Assembly (NCBI RefSeq): GCF_004187715.1
Contig: NZ_QZWF01000006.1
Location: forward strand, 124,001 to 188,000
Source: Streptomyces sp. F001
Lineage (GTDB): Bacteria > Actinomycetota > Actinomycetes > Streptomycetales > Streptomycetaceae
Direction of reading: 5' to 3'
DNA length: 64,000 bases
Position numbers and translations under genes: made by a program. Each line of letters starts with the position of its first letter. The stretch's first letter is position 1. Under the pieces are notes generated by a model. That model was not told the origin of the DNA and did no database searches. It saw nothing but the letters and a program-made list of their open reading frames with translations. Below, one piece after another: positions 7,682 to 14,854 of the stretch.

Positions 7682-8185
7682 GTGTTCACCATCGGTCTGC
7701 TGGCCGGCGGAGTGCTGACGGCCGGGGTGCTGTGGCTGTTCTCCGGTCTCTTCACACCGCTCCCGGCTGGCGGACGGCAGGGGCTGATCGTGGCCGTGGC
7801 GCTGCTCGCCGCGCTGCGCGACGCGGGCAGGCTGACGCTGCGTCTGCCGCAGAACGCGCGGCAGATACCGCAGGACGTGCTGCGCCGCCATCTGACGCGG
7901 GGCGCCCTGCAGTTCGGCTTCGAGCTCGGTACGGGCGTGCGCACCTATGTCTCGGCGAGCGCGCCGTACGCCCTGGCGGTCGCGGTGCTGCTGTCCGGGG
8001 GCTCCTACGCGCCCGCTCTGGCCGCAGGACTCGGCTTCGGCGCGGGTCGGGCGCTCACCCCGGCCCTACGCAGGCTCTCCGGTAACGGGGAGGGCTGGGA
8101 CAACCTGCTCGCGCGGCGGCTGAGCGGCATGACCATGGTGTGCTCCGTACTGATCGCCGCTGTCGCCTGCGCGGTGCTCGGGTAG
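7682..8185 (+). CDS. Putative membrane protein, same frame as the preceding small ORF
   Basis: The 167-residue product has about four hydrophobic stretches (FTIGLLAGGVLTAGVLWLF, GLIVAVALLAAL, YALAVAVLLSGGSYAPALAA and MVCSVLIAAVACAVLG). No family was recognised. The only plausible start is GTG 7682, with no clear RBS. The coding potential extends upstream in the same frame to the TGA at 7607 (ATYRQALVLGV), which suggests either a start not identified here or that a nonsense codon split one gene of about 267 residues. Its place at the end of the Mau-like operon suggests a membrane partner of that system. Confidence 0.55.
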   Translation: MFTIGLLAGGVLTAGVLWLFSGLFTPLPAGGRQGLIVAVALLAALRDAGRLTLRLPQNARQIPQDVLRRHLTRGALQFGFELGTGVRTYVSASAPYALAVAVLLSGGSYAPALAAGLGFGAGRALTPALRRLSGNGEGWDNLLARRLSGMTMVCSVLIAAVACAVLG

Positions 8186-8521
8186 CGCCGTGGCCCGATG
8201 TCGTGCCACGGCGCCGAGGCCGGACGAGCCTGCTCCGCTGTCGTGGCGGATGGGGCCGTTGTGGAGCGGTGCGCATGCGCCTGCGGCGCGCCGCTGCCGC
8301 AGGCCTGACCGGGCGTCCTGGAGCTCCCCCGAGCAGGCACGGGCAGCGGGGCGGGACACCTATTCGCAACGGAAAGTACAACGACCGTTGCCTGCGGTCC
8401 GGTTGTGCCAGAGGTCTGGTCCTGTGGCGTACGGTGACGCAGTGGACACGCCACGCTTGCGCGGTCAAACTCTGCTCAGCCCCCTCGCGGGGGAACCCAG
8501 GAATCGGTATGGAGGCACGCG
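8186..8521 (+). promoter_or_regulatory. 336-bp leader region; possible c-di-AMP (ydaO-type) riboswitch near its 3' end
   Basis: No gene is supported. The last 130 bp contain stem-forming segments (GGCGTACG and CACGCCACGC) and end CCCCCTCGCGGGGGAACCCAGG at about 8480-8501. The GGGGGAACCC segment resembles the conserved 3' part of ydaO motifs, which in Streptomyces precede cell-wall hydrolase genes. The downstream gene encodes a wall peptidase, which fits. The whole fold could not be verified by eye, so this is tentative. Confidence 0.25.
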
Positions 8522-9256
8522 ATGTTAAGACGTACCGTCCGACTTGTTCTTTCGATTGTCATGCTCATGGCTACCACCTTGGGTGGCATGCTCGCCACGG
8601 CCGGCCCGGCCCAGGCCGACGAGTGCTACACCTGGGGCCGCACCCTGTCCGAGGGCATGTCGGGCGCCGACGTGACCCAGCTGCAGATCCGGGTGGCCGG
8701 GCACGTCGACTTCGGCGAGATCCTCGCCGTCGACGGCAACTTCGGCCCGCGGACCAAGGCCGCGGTCACCAAGTTCCAGCAGGCTTACGGGCTGGCGGCT
8801 GACGGCGTCGCGGGCTCCCAGACGTTCAGCAAGATCTACGCGCTGCAGGACCCGGACTGCACGCCCATCCACTTCACCTACTCCGAGCTGAACAAGTGCA
8901 ACTCCACCTGGGAGGGCGGTGCGGTCAGCGCCGCGACGGCCAAGGCCAACGCCCTGCGCACGATGTGGAAGCTCGAGGCCATGCGGCACGCCCTGGGCGA
9001 CACCCCGATCGTCGTGAGCAGCGGATTCCGCTCGTACGCCTGCAACAGCGCGGCGGGCGGAGCCTCGAACAGCCGGCATCTGTACGGTGACGCCGCCGAC
9101 CTGGTCGGCAACCCCTCGCTCTGCACGCTGGCGCAGCGGGCCCGCTACCACGGCTTCGGCGGCATCTTCGGTCCCGGCTACCCCGACCACAACGACCACA
9201 CCCACGTGGACGGACGCACCAGCCGCTCCTGGTCCGCGCCCAACTGCGGCGTCTGA
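8522..9256 (+). CDS. Secreted M15-type D-Ala-D-Ala carboxypeptidase with peptidoglycan-binding domain
   Basis: The 244 residues comprise a Sec signal peptide (cleavage near QA-DE, residue 32), a PG_binding_1 repeat (about 40-103, AVDGNFGPRT) and a zinc peptidase M15 domain (about 115-240). The zinc ligands are visible as His186 and Asp193 in SRHLYGDAADL and the HTH pair at 226-228 in PDHNDHTHVD. This matches Streptomyces albus G-type DD-carboxypeptidases, which trim peptidoglycan stem peptides. The second codon is TTA (8525-8527), so expression may depend on bldA and coincide with differentiation. It is preceded by a long leader and followed by 35-bp tandem repeats that begin inside its stop region. 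Confidence 0.9.
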   Translation: MLRRTVRLVLSIVMLMATTLGGMLATAGPAQADECYTWGRTLSEGMSGADVTQLQIRVAGHVDFGEILAVDGNFGPRTKAAVTKFQQAYGLAADGVAGSQTFSKIYALQDPDCTPIHFTYSELNKCNSTWEGGAVSAATAKANALRTMWKLEAMRHALGDTPIVVSSGFRSYACNSAAGGASNSRHLYGDAADLVGNPSLCTLAQRARYHGFGGIFGPGYPDHNDHTHVDGRTSRSWSAPNCGV

Positions 9257-9364
9257 TCAGCCAGTCCGACCACGCCCGGTTGCGCGTCTGATCAGCCGGT
9301 CCGACCAAGCCCGGTTGCGCCTCTGAGCAGCCGGTCCGACCAAGCCCAGTTACGCGTCTGAGCA
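9251..9364. repeat. Three tandem 35-bp direct repeats
   Basis: Units start at 9251, 9286 and 9321, each beginning GTCTGATCAGCC or a close variant, with a partial fourth unit (GTCTGAGCA) from 9356. The first unit contains the last codon and TGA of the peptidase gene. Units one and two differ at two positions; unit three has more changes. Each carries TGATCAGCC or TGAGCAGCC. No function is apparent; slippage duplication of the gene's 3' end is the simplest origin. Confidence 0.85.
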
Positions 9365-9550
9365 ACGAGCCCTCAGCGCACCGCCCTCCATCTCCCCCGG
9401 GTCGGCTCCCGGCCCGGGGGCGTACCCCGCACTGCCCGAAAGGCACGCGGTCGGCCAGGCGCCGGCCACGGGCACCACTCGTCCCGGCGCGGAGCACACC
9501 CGCCGCGCAGCTCTCCCCACTCACTTCCGCACCCGAGTAGGAGTGCCCTG

Positions 9551-11305
9551 ATGTCGTCGTCCCGCATGCCCTGGCGCACCCGCGCCGCGACGGCCGTGCT
9601 GGCGGTGCTCGCCGGTATCGGCGCGTCCGCCGTCCCCGGCCCCGCCCTGGCGGCTCCCCCGCCCGAGAAGACCGGGCAGACCGTCACCTACCACGGCTAC
9701 CGCATCGAAGTGCCCGCGGACTGGCAGGTCGTCGATCTGACCGAGAACCCGCGCGCCTGTCTCCGTTTCGACAGACCCGCCGTCTACATAGGCGAGCCCG
9801 CCGACCAGAACGACTGCCCCGCCCGGGTCGTCGGACGTACGGCGGGCATCGTCGTCGAGCCCATCACCGCACGCTCAGCAGGTCAGGTGACGGCCGCGAC
9901 CGCGCGGACGCAGCGCGGCAAGGCCACCGCCCCCGCCGCCGCGTCCAGCAACGACACCATCCGGGTCGCGGTCGAGGACGCCGGTGTCCTCGTCACCGCC
10001 GTCCACACCCCGGCGACCGAGAACCTGGTGCGCGGCGTACTCGGCTCGGCGAAGCTCACCGCGGGCGCCCAGCGCACCGAACTGCCCCACGCAGTACAGC
10101 AGTCCGCCGCAGCGCCGCTGGCCGCGGCCGGCCCGCAGCCGGGCAGCTACCTCGGCAAGGGCTTCGATGCCTGCACCGCACCGTCGCAGGCCGCCATGAA
10201 CGCCTGGCAGGCGAGCTCGCCGTACAGCGCGGTCGGCGTCTACATCAGCGGCTCCTTCCGCGGCTGCGCCCAGCCGAACCTGACCGCGACCTGGGTGACC
10301 AACCAGACCAACAACGGATGGCGTCTGTTCCCCATCGACGTCGGCCGCCAAGCGCCCTGCACCAGCTACTCGCTGAAGATGTCCGCCGACCCGGCCACCG
10401 CCAAGTCCCAGGGCGTCACCGCCGCGGCCGCCGCCATCACCGCCGCGTCGAACCTCGGCATCCCGGCGGGCAGCGCCATCTACAGCGACATCGAGGCGTA
10501 CACCTCCACGACCTCCTGCAAGGCGGCCGTGCTCTCGTACCTGTCCGGCTGGACCGAACGGCTGCACAGCAGCGGCTATCTCTCGGGCTTCTACTCCAGC
10601 GCCGCCTCCGGCATCAAGGACGCCGCCAGCGAGTACAACAACAGCGCCTACACGCGCGTCGACCACCTCTTCTACGCGTGGTGGAACGGCGCCGCCGACA
10701 CCAACACCGGTACCTACGTGCCGGCTACATACTGGTCCAACCACCAGCGGATCCACCAGTACGTGGGCGAGGTCACCGAGTCCTACGGCGGCTACTCGAT
10801 CAACATCGACCGCGACTACCTGGACGTGGGCACCGGCACCCCGCCCACACCCACCTGCACCGGGGTGAACCTCGACTTCACCGCGTACACCACCGTCCAG
10901 AGCGGCTCGACCGGCGACCGGGTCAAGGCGGCCCAGTGCCTGCTGAAGGCCGCCGGCTACGACCCCGGAGCTCCGGACGGGATGTTCGGCCCCGCCACAA
11001 CCACCGCCACCAGGAACTTCCAGACCAGCAGAGGACTCACGGCCGACGGCGTGATCGGCCCGAAGACCTGGACCGCCCTGCTGTCCCGCGGATCCACCCC
11101 CACTATCCAGAACGGCTCGACGGGAGAGGCCGTCACGCGACTGCAACGCGCCCTGACCGCCACGCTCGGCCGGACGATCGCCATCGACGGCGACTTCGGC
11201 CCGGGCACCGAACAGGGCGTACGCGACTACCAGTCCTCGCGCGGACTGAGCGTCGACGGCGTCGTCGGCCCCGCCACCTGGGGCGCCCTCCAGGCAGGAA
11301 AGTGA
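9551..11305 (+). CDS. Secreted DUF1906 (glycoside-hydrolase-like) protein with two peptidoglycan-binding domains
   Basis: The 584-residue product has a signal peptide ending near PALA (31-34) and an uncharacterised N-terminal module to about 180. A DUF1906 TIM-barrel resembling Rv2525c follows (about 200-425: GKGFDACTAPSQAAMNAWQ, GVYISG, AIYSDIEAY, then SINIDRDYLD). Two C-terminal PG_binding_1 repeats close the protein (about 440-512 and 515-583; APDGMFGPAT and AIDGDFGPGT). The DUF1906 fold is related to GH25-type barrels, with an Asp-Glu pair in SDIEAY in the position of the acidic catalytic residues. It probably binds or cleaves wall glycan. The start at 9551 follows TAGGAG. It is followed after 22 bp by another wall enzyme, so the two may be cotranscribed. 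Confidence 0.85.
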   Translation: MSSSRMPWRTRAATAVLAVLAGIGASAVPGPALAAPPPEKTGQTVTYHGYRIEVPADWQVVDLTENPRACLRFDRPAVYIGEPADQNDCPARVVGRTAGIVVEPITARSAGQVTAATARTQRGKATAPAAASSNDTIRVAVEDAGVLVTAVHTPATENLVRGVLGSAKLTAGAQRTELPHAVQQSAAAPLAAAGPQPGSYLGKGFDACTAPSQAAMNAWQASSPYSAVGVYISGSFRGCAQPNLTATWVTNQTNNGWRLFPIDVGRQAPCTSYSLKMSADPATAKSQGVTAAAAAITAASNLGIPAGSAIYSDIEAYTSTTSCKAAVLSYLSGWTERLHSSGYLSGFYSSAASGIKDAASEYNNSAYTRVDHLFYAWWNGAADTNTGTYVPATYWSNHQRIHQYVGEVTESYGGYSINIDRDYLDVGTGTPPTPTCTGVNLDFTAYTTVQSGSTGDRVKAAQCLLKAAGYDPGAPDGMFGPATTTATRNFQTSRGLTADGVIGPKTWTALLSRGSTPTIQNGSTGEAVTRLQRALTATLGRTIAIDGDFGPGTEQGVRDYQSSRGLSVDGVVGPATWGALQAGK

Positions 11306-11327
11306 GCAGAGAAGTGAGGAAGGAACC

Positions 11328-12266
11328 ATGAGACAACTCGCACGCATCATCACACTGTTCGCCGCAGTGGCCGGTCTGCTCCTCGGACTGGGCGTTCCCG
11401 CCCAGGCCTTCCCCCAGGCCGCCTTCCCGCTGAGCAGCAACGGCAGCCGCGGCACCGACGTCGTCGCACTGCAGCACCTGCTCGCCGCGCACGGCCGCAC
11501 CGTGGCCGTGGACGGCGTCTTCGGCTCGGGCACGCACAGCGCGGTGGTGGGCTTCCAGCAGTCCAAGGGCCTCACCGCGGACGGCATCGTCGGGTCCGCC
11601 ACCTGGGGCGCGCTCGCCGTCACCGTACGGCAGGGCGACAACGGGCCGGCTGTGAAGGCCGTCCAGTCGCTGCTCAACGCCAAGCGGGGCGCCGGCCTCA
11701 CGGTCGACGGGGACTTCGGGCCCGCCACCAACACGGCCGTCCGCACCTTCCAGTCGCACGCCGGGATCGGTGTGGACGGCGTCGTCGGGCCGACCACGTG
11801 GAAGAACCTGCTCTGGCACTACGAGAACATCAACTTCGGCACCGGCACGATGTGCGCGCAGAGCCCCGACGGCAACGCCAACGCCCACTGGGCGACGGCA
11901 GGCGCCGTCGGACAGCTGGAGGCGGCCGCAGCCGGCTTCGCCGGCACCGGGAACGGCCGGCTGCCGGTCGGTGACGCGGGCTTCGAGCACGGCGGCGACA
12001 TCCCCGGCCACGCCAGCCACGAAGTCGGGATGGACATCGACGTGTGGCCGATCCGCACCGACTCGGCGCAGTGCACCGCCGGGCGCATCACCTGGCAGTC
12101 GTCGACGTACGACCGCGCGGCCACCCGGCAGCTCGTGCAGCAGATCCGGGCGAAGGCCCCCGGCCATGTCGAGCTGATCTTCTTCAACGATCCGCAGCTG
12201 ATCTCGGAAGGCCTGACCACGAGCTACCCGAACCACGACAACCACCTGCACATCCGCTACCGGTAA
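11328..12266 (+). CDS. Secreted penicillin-insensitive murein endopeptidase (MepA-like) with two peptidoglycan-binding domains
   Basis: The 312 residues comprise a signal peptide (cleavage after PAQA, residue 27), two PG_binding_1 repeats (about 40-95 and 100-160; AVDGVFGSGT and TVDGDFGPAT) and a LAS-fold metallopeptidase domain (about 170-310). The zinc site is visible in HASHEVGMDIDVW (His231, Asp238) and HDNHLHIRY (His306/308). This pattern is that of MepA (M74), which cuts D-Ala-meso-DAP cross-links; because Streptomyces use LL-DAP and Gly bridges, the exact bond is uncertain. It is the third in a row of wall-targeted secreted proteins using the same repeat type. A strong hairpin follows, acting as terminator between this gene and selD. 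Confidence 0.87.
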   Translation: MRQLARIITLFAAVAGLLLGLGVPAQAFPQAAFPLSSNGSRGTDVVALQHLLAAHGRTVAVDGVFGSGTHSAVVGFQQSKGLTADGIVGSATWGALAVTVRQGDNGPAVKAVQSLLNAKRGAGLTVDGDFGPATNTAVRTFQSHAGIGVDGVVGPTTWKNLLWHYENINFGTGTMCAQSPDGNANAHWATAGAVGQLEAAAAGFAGTGNGRLPVGDAGFEHGGDIPGHASHEVGMDIDVWPIRTDSAQCTAGRITWQSSTYDRAATRQLVQQIRAKAPGHVELIFFNDPQLISEGLTTSYPNHDNHLHIRYR

Positions 12267-12272
12267 CGCGCC

Positions 12273-12310
12273 GGCCGCGGACCCCGGGCATCGCCCGCGG
12301 GTCCGCGGCC
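12273..12310. terminator. Bidirectional hairpin between convergent mepA-like and selD genes
   Basis: GGCCGCGGACCC pairs with GGGTCCGCGGCC, and the inner bases (CGGGC and GCCCG) continue the stem with one bulge around an ATC loop. It lies between two convergent genes. There is no U-tract, as is common in Streptomyces. Confidence 0.7.
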
Positions 12311-12324
12311 GTCGACCGCAGTGC

Positions 12325-13359
12325 TCAGCGGATCACCAGCGTCGTACCGGCGACGGCACGGACCAGTTCCCCGATGACCGGATGTCCGGGCACCTCCCCG
12401 GCGACGAGCAGCCCGCCGGAGGTCTGCGCGTCGGCGAGCACAAGCAGCTCGTCGTCGCTCGCCCGTCCCGCGTCCAGGTGCGGGCGCACCCAGTCGAGAT
12501 TGCGCCGCGTGCCGCCGCTGACGTATCCGGCCCGCAGGGACTCGCGGGCACCGTCGAGCACGGGGATGGCAGCGGCGTCCACCACAGCGGTGACGGCGCT
12601 GGCGCGGGCCAGTTTGTGCAGATGGCCGAGCAGCCCGAATCCGGTCACATCGGTGGCGCACACGGCGCCGGCCTCCAGGGCCGCGGCACTGGCGCGGTCG
12701 TTGAGCGCGGCCATACTCTCGACCGCGTGCGGGAAGACCTCGCCCGTCCGCTTGTGGCGGTTGTTGAGAATCCCGACGCCCAGCGGCTTGGTCAGGGTGA
12801 GCGGCACACCCGGCCGGCCTGCGTCGTTGCGCAGCATCCGGTCCGGATCCACCAGGCCGGTCACGGCCATTCCGTAGAGCGGCTCCGGGCTGTCGATGCT
12901 GTGCCCGCCACCAACGAAGCAGCCGGCCCTGCCGGCGACTTCGAGCGCACCCGCCAGCACCTCCCGGGCCAGTTCGGCGGGCAGGACGTCCCGCGGCCAG
13001 CCCAGCAGATTGAGCGCGACGACGGGCCGGCTGCCCATCGCGTACACGTCGGACAGGGCGTTGGCGGCGGCGATCCGGCCCCAGTCGCGGGCGTCGTCGA
13101 CGACCGGTGTGAAGAAGTCGGCGGTCGACACCAGGGTGGTGCCGTCACCGGTCCGCACGACCGCAGCGTCGTCGCCGTCGTCGAGTCCGACGAGCAGCCG
13201 GTCGCCGTCGACACGGCCTGCGCTCGGCCCCGGCATCAGCCCTGCGACCATCGCCTCCAGCTCCCCCGGAGGGATCTTGCAGGCGCAGCCGCCACCGTGT
13301 GCGTACTGGGTCAGCCGAAGAGGCGCGACGTGTGCGACTGCGGGGCCAACTGGCGTCAT
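12325..13359 (-). CDS. selD: Selenide, water dikinase (selenophosphate synthetase)
   Basis: This 344-residue enzyme makes selenophosphate from selenide and ATP, the selenium donor for Sec-tRNA formation. The catalytic loop reads HGGGCACKIPP with Cys25 and Lys28, so this copy uses cysteine, not selenocysteine, at the nucleophile. Other family signatures are GLDDGDDAAVV, STADFFTPVVDD, NALSDVYAMG, FVGGGHSID, NDAGRPGVPLTLTKPLG, then ATDVTGFGLLGH. It is complete and faces away from selA, with tRNA-Sec and selA divergent on the other side. The start at 13357-13359 gives the usual short N-terminus before the glycine-rich loop. Together with its neighbours it forms a complete selenocysteine locus. 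Confidence 0.96.
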   Translation of the reverse strand: MTPVGPAVAHVAPLRLTQYAHGGGCACKIPPGELEAMVAGLMPGPSAGRVDGDRLLVGLDDGDDAAVVRTGDGTTLVSTADFFTPVVDDARDWGRIAAANALSDVYAMGSRPVVALNLLGWPRDVLPAELAREVLAGALEVAGRAGCFVGGGHSIDSPEPLYGMAVTGLVDPDRMLRNDAGRPGVPLTLTKPLGVGILNNRHKRTGEVFPHAVESMAALNDRASAAALEAGAVCATDVTGFGLLGHLHKLARASAVTAVVDAAAIPVLDGARESLRAGYVSGGTRRNLDWVRPHLDAGRASDDELLVLADAQTSGGLLVAGEVPGHPVIGELVRAVAGTTLVIR

Positions 13360-13415
13360 ACGGCGATCATTTCACCTCTTGCCGCAGCAGTGTGCGGGGA
13401 TCACAATCTTGCCCC

Positions 13416-13508
13416 GGAGGCGTTGGGCGGGCTGGTGCCCCTCCCGATCTTCAAAATCGGTGTGGTCCGGGATCCGGGCCAGGCGGGTTCGATTCCCGTC
13501 CGCCTCCG
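13416..13508 (+). tRNA. selC: tRNA-Sec (anticodon UCA)
   Basis: The acceptor arms GGAGGCG (13416-13422) and CGCCTCC (13501-13507) pair, with G as discriminator. The anticodon arm reads CCGAT-CTTCAAA-ATCGG, giving anticodon TCA that reads UGA. A long variable arm (GGTCCGGGATCCGGGCC) and the T arm GCGGGTTCGATTCCCGTC follow. The length of about 93 nt and the extended variable arm are typical of selenocysteine tRNA. No CCA is encoded. It sits 15 bp before selA. Confidence 0.95.
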
Positions 13509-13523
13509 CTGACTTCGATCGGG

Positions 13524-14852
13524 GTGGCGCGGGTGGCGGACGAGCGGCGGGAGCCGCCTGCGGATCCCCGGCGGTGGGTGCCGAGCACCACGCTGCTGCT
13601 CGGCGATCCCCGGCTGAGCGAGGCGTCCGCACGGCTGGGCAGGACCGTCGTCAAGGCCGCGGTCGCCACCGCCCAGCAGGCCGTACGCGAAGGGCGGATC
13701 GGGCCGGACGACGCCGTCGGTGCCGCGCTCGCCGCGCTCCCCGCACACGCGGCCGGGCTGCGCCCCGTGCACAACGCAACGGGTGTGGTGCTACACACCA
13801 ATCTGGGACGGGCTCCGCTGTCGCCGTCCGCGCTAGAGGCGATGACGGCGGCCGGCGGGTACACGGACGTCGAGCTGGACCTGGCCACCGGCAGACGGGC
13901 GCCGCGCGGCCGCAGCACCATGGCGGCCCTGCGGGAGGCCGTACCGGCCGCCGAGGCCGTGCACGTGGTCAACAACGGGGCCGCCGCCCTCGCCCTGGCC
14001 GTGGCCACACTGGCCGCGGGGTGCGAGGTCCTGCTCAGCCGGGGCGAGTTCGTGGAGATCGGCGACGGCTTCCGGATACCCGAGCTGCTGGCCTCCTGCG
14101 GCGCCCGGATACGCGAGGTCGGCACCACCAACCGGACCCGTCTCGACGATTACGCGGACGCCGCCGGCCCGGACACCGGCTTCATCCTCAAGATCCACCC
14201 GTCGAATTTCACGGTGAGCGGCTTCACCCAAGGTGTGGACGTCGGCGAACTGGCGGCGCTGGGCCTGCCCGTGGTGGTCGACATCGGCTCCGGCCTCCTC
14301 CGGCCGGACCCGCTGCTGCCGGACGAGCCGGACGCGTCCACCATGCTGCGCGCCGGGGCCACGCTGGTCACCGCCAGCGGGGACAAGCTGCTCGGCGGTC
14401 CTCAGGCAGGGCTGGTCCTCGGCCGGGCGAGCGTGGTGGAGCGCATGCGCCGCCATCCGCTGGCCCGCGCGCTGCGCGTGGACAAGTTCACCCTGGCCGC
14501 GCTGGAGGCGACACTGCGGGGTCCCGAGCCGCCCGTGCACGCCGTCCTGCACCTGCCGCTGCCGCAGCTGCGCACCCGCACGCTGCGCCTGGCCGAGGAC
14601 CTTGCGCGCCGGGGCCTGGACGCGCGCCTCGTGCCCTGTGAGGCGGTGGTCGGAGGCGGCGGCGCCCCCGGGACCGCTCTGCCGTCCTGTGCGGTGAGCC
14701 TGCCCGACGACCTTGCGGCACCGCTGCGCACGGGTGAACCGGCCGTGCTGGGCAGGGTTGTGCGCGGCCGGCTGCTGCTGGATCTGCGGTGCGTGCCGGA
14801 GGCGTGCGACGGCGACGTCCTCGCCGCGGTGCTGCGTGCGGCGGGCCGGTGA
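13524..14852 (+). CDS. selA: L-seryl-tRNA(Sec) selenium transferase
   Basis: SelA is a cytoplasmic PLP enzyme that converts Ser-tRNA(Sec) to Sec-tRNA(Sec) with selenophosphate. The N-terminal domain (to about residue 75) precedes family motifs NATGVVLHTNLGRAPLS, YTDVELDLATGRR and VVNNGAAALALA. RGEFVEIGDGFRIPEL, EVGTTNRT and HPSNFTVSGF follow. The PLP lysine is in TASGDKLLGGPQAG. The C-terminus reads VVRGRLLLDLRCV. GTG 13524 or 13533 is the likely start; the frame is open further upstream, but that stretch runs through the tRNA gene and cannot be coding. It is followed by selB after 2 bp, so selA-selB are coupled. The product of about 442 residues has normal length. Confidence 0.95.
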   Translation: MARVADERREPPADPRRWVPSTTLLLGDPRLSEASARLGRTVVKAAVATAQQAVREGRIGPDDAVGAALAALPAHAAGLRPVHNATGVVLHTNLGRAPLSPSALEAMTAAGGYTDVELDLATGRRAPRGRSTMAALREAVPAAEAVHVVNNGAAALALAVATLAAGCEVLLSRGEFVEIGDGFRIPELLASCGARIREVGTTNRTRLDDYADAAGPDTGFILKIHPSNFTVSGFTQGVDVGELAALGLPVVVDIGSGLLRPDPLLPDEPDASTMLRAGATLVTASGDKLLGGPQAGLVLGRASVVERMRRHPLARALRVDKFTLAALEATLRGPEPPVHAVLHLPLPQLRTRTLRLAEDLARRGLDARLVPCEAVVGGGGAPGTALPSCAVSLPDDLAAPLRTGEPAVLGRVVRGRLLLDLRCVPEACDGDVLAAVLRAAGR

Positions 14853-14854
14853 GC

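Noticed and set aside
7606..8085. Arg-rich plus-strand ORF from TTG 7606
   Set aside because: Composition is that of an out-of-frame shadow of the membrane protein gene.
9251..9364. CRISPR array
   Set aside because: The 35-bp units are directly contiguous with no spacers and no cas gene is present.
13299..13523. Upstream extension of selA
   Set aside because: It passes through the tRNA-Sec gene, which is structurally clear.
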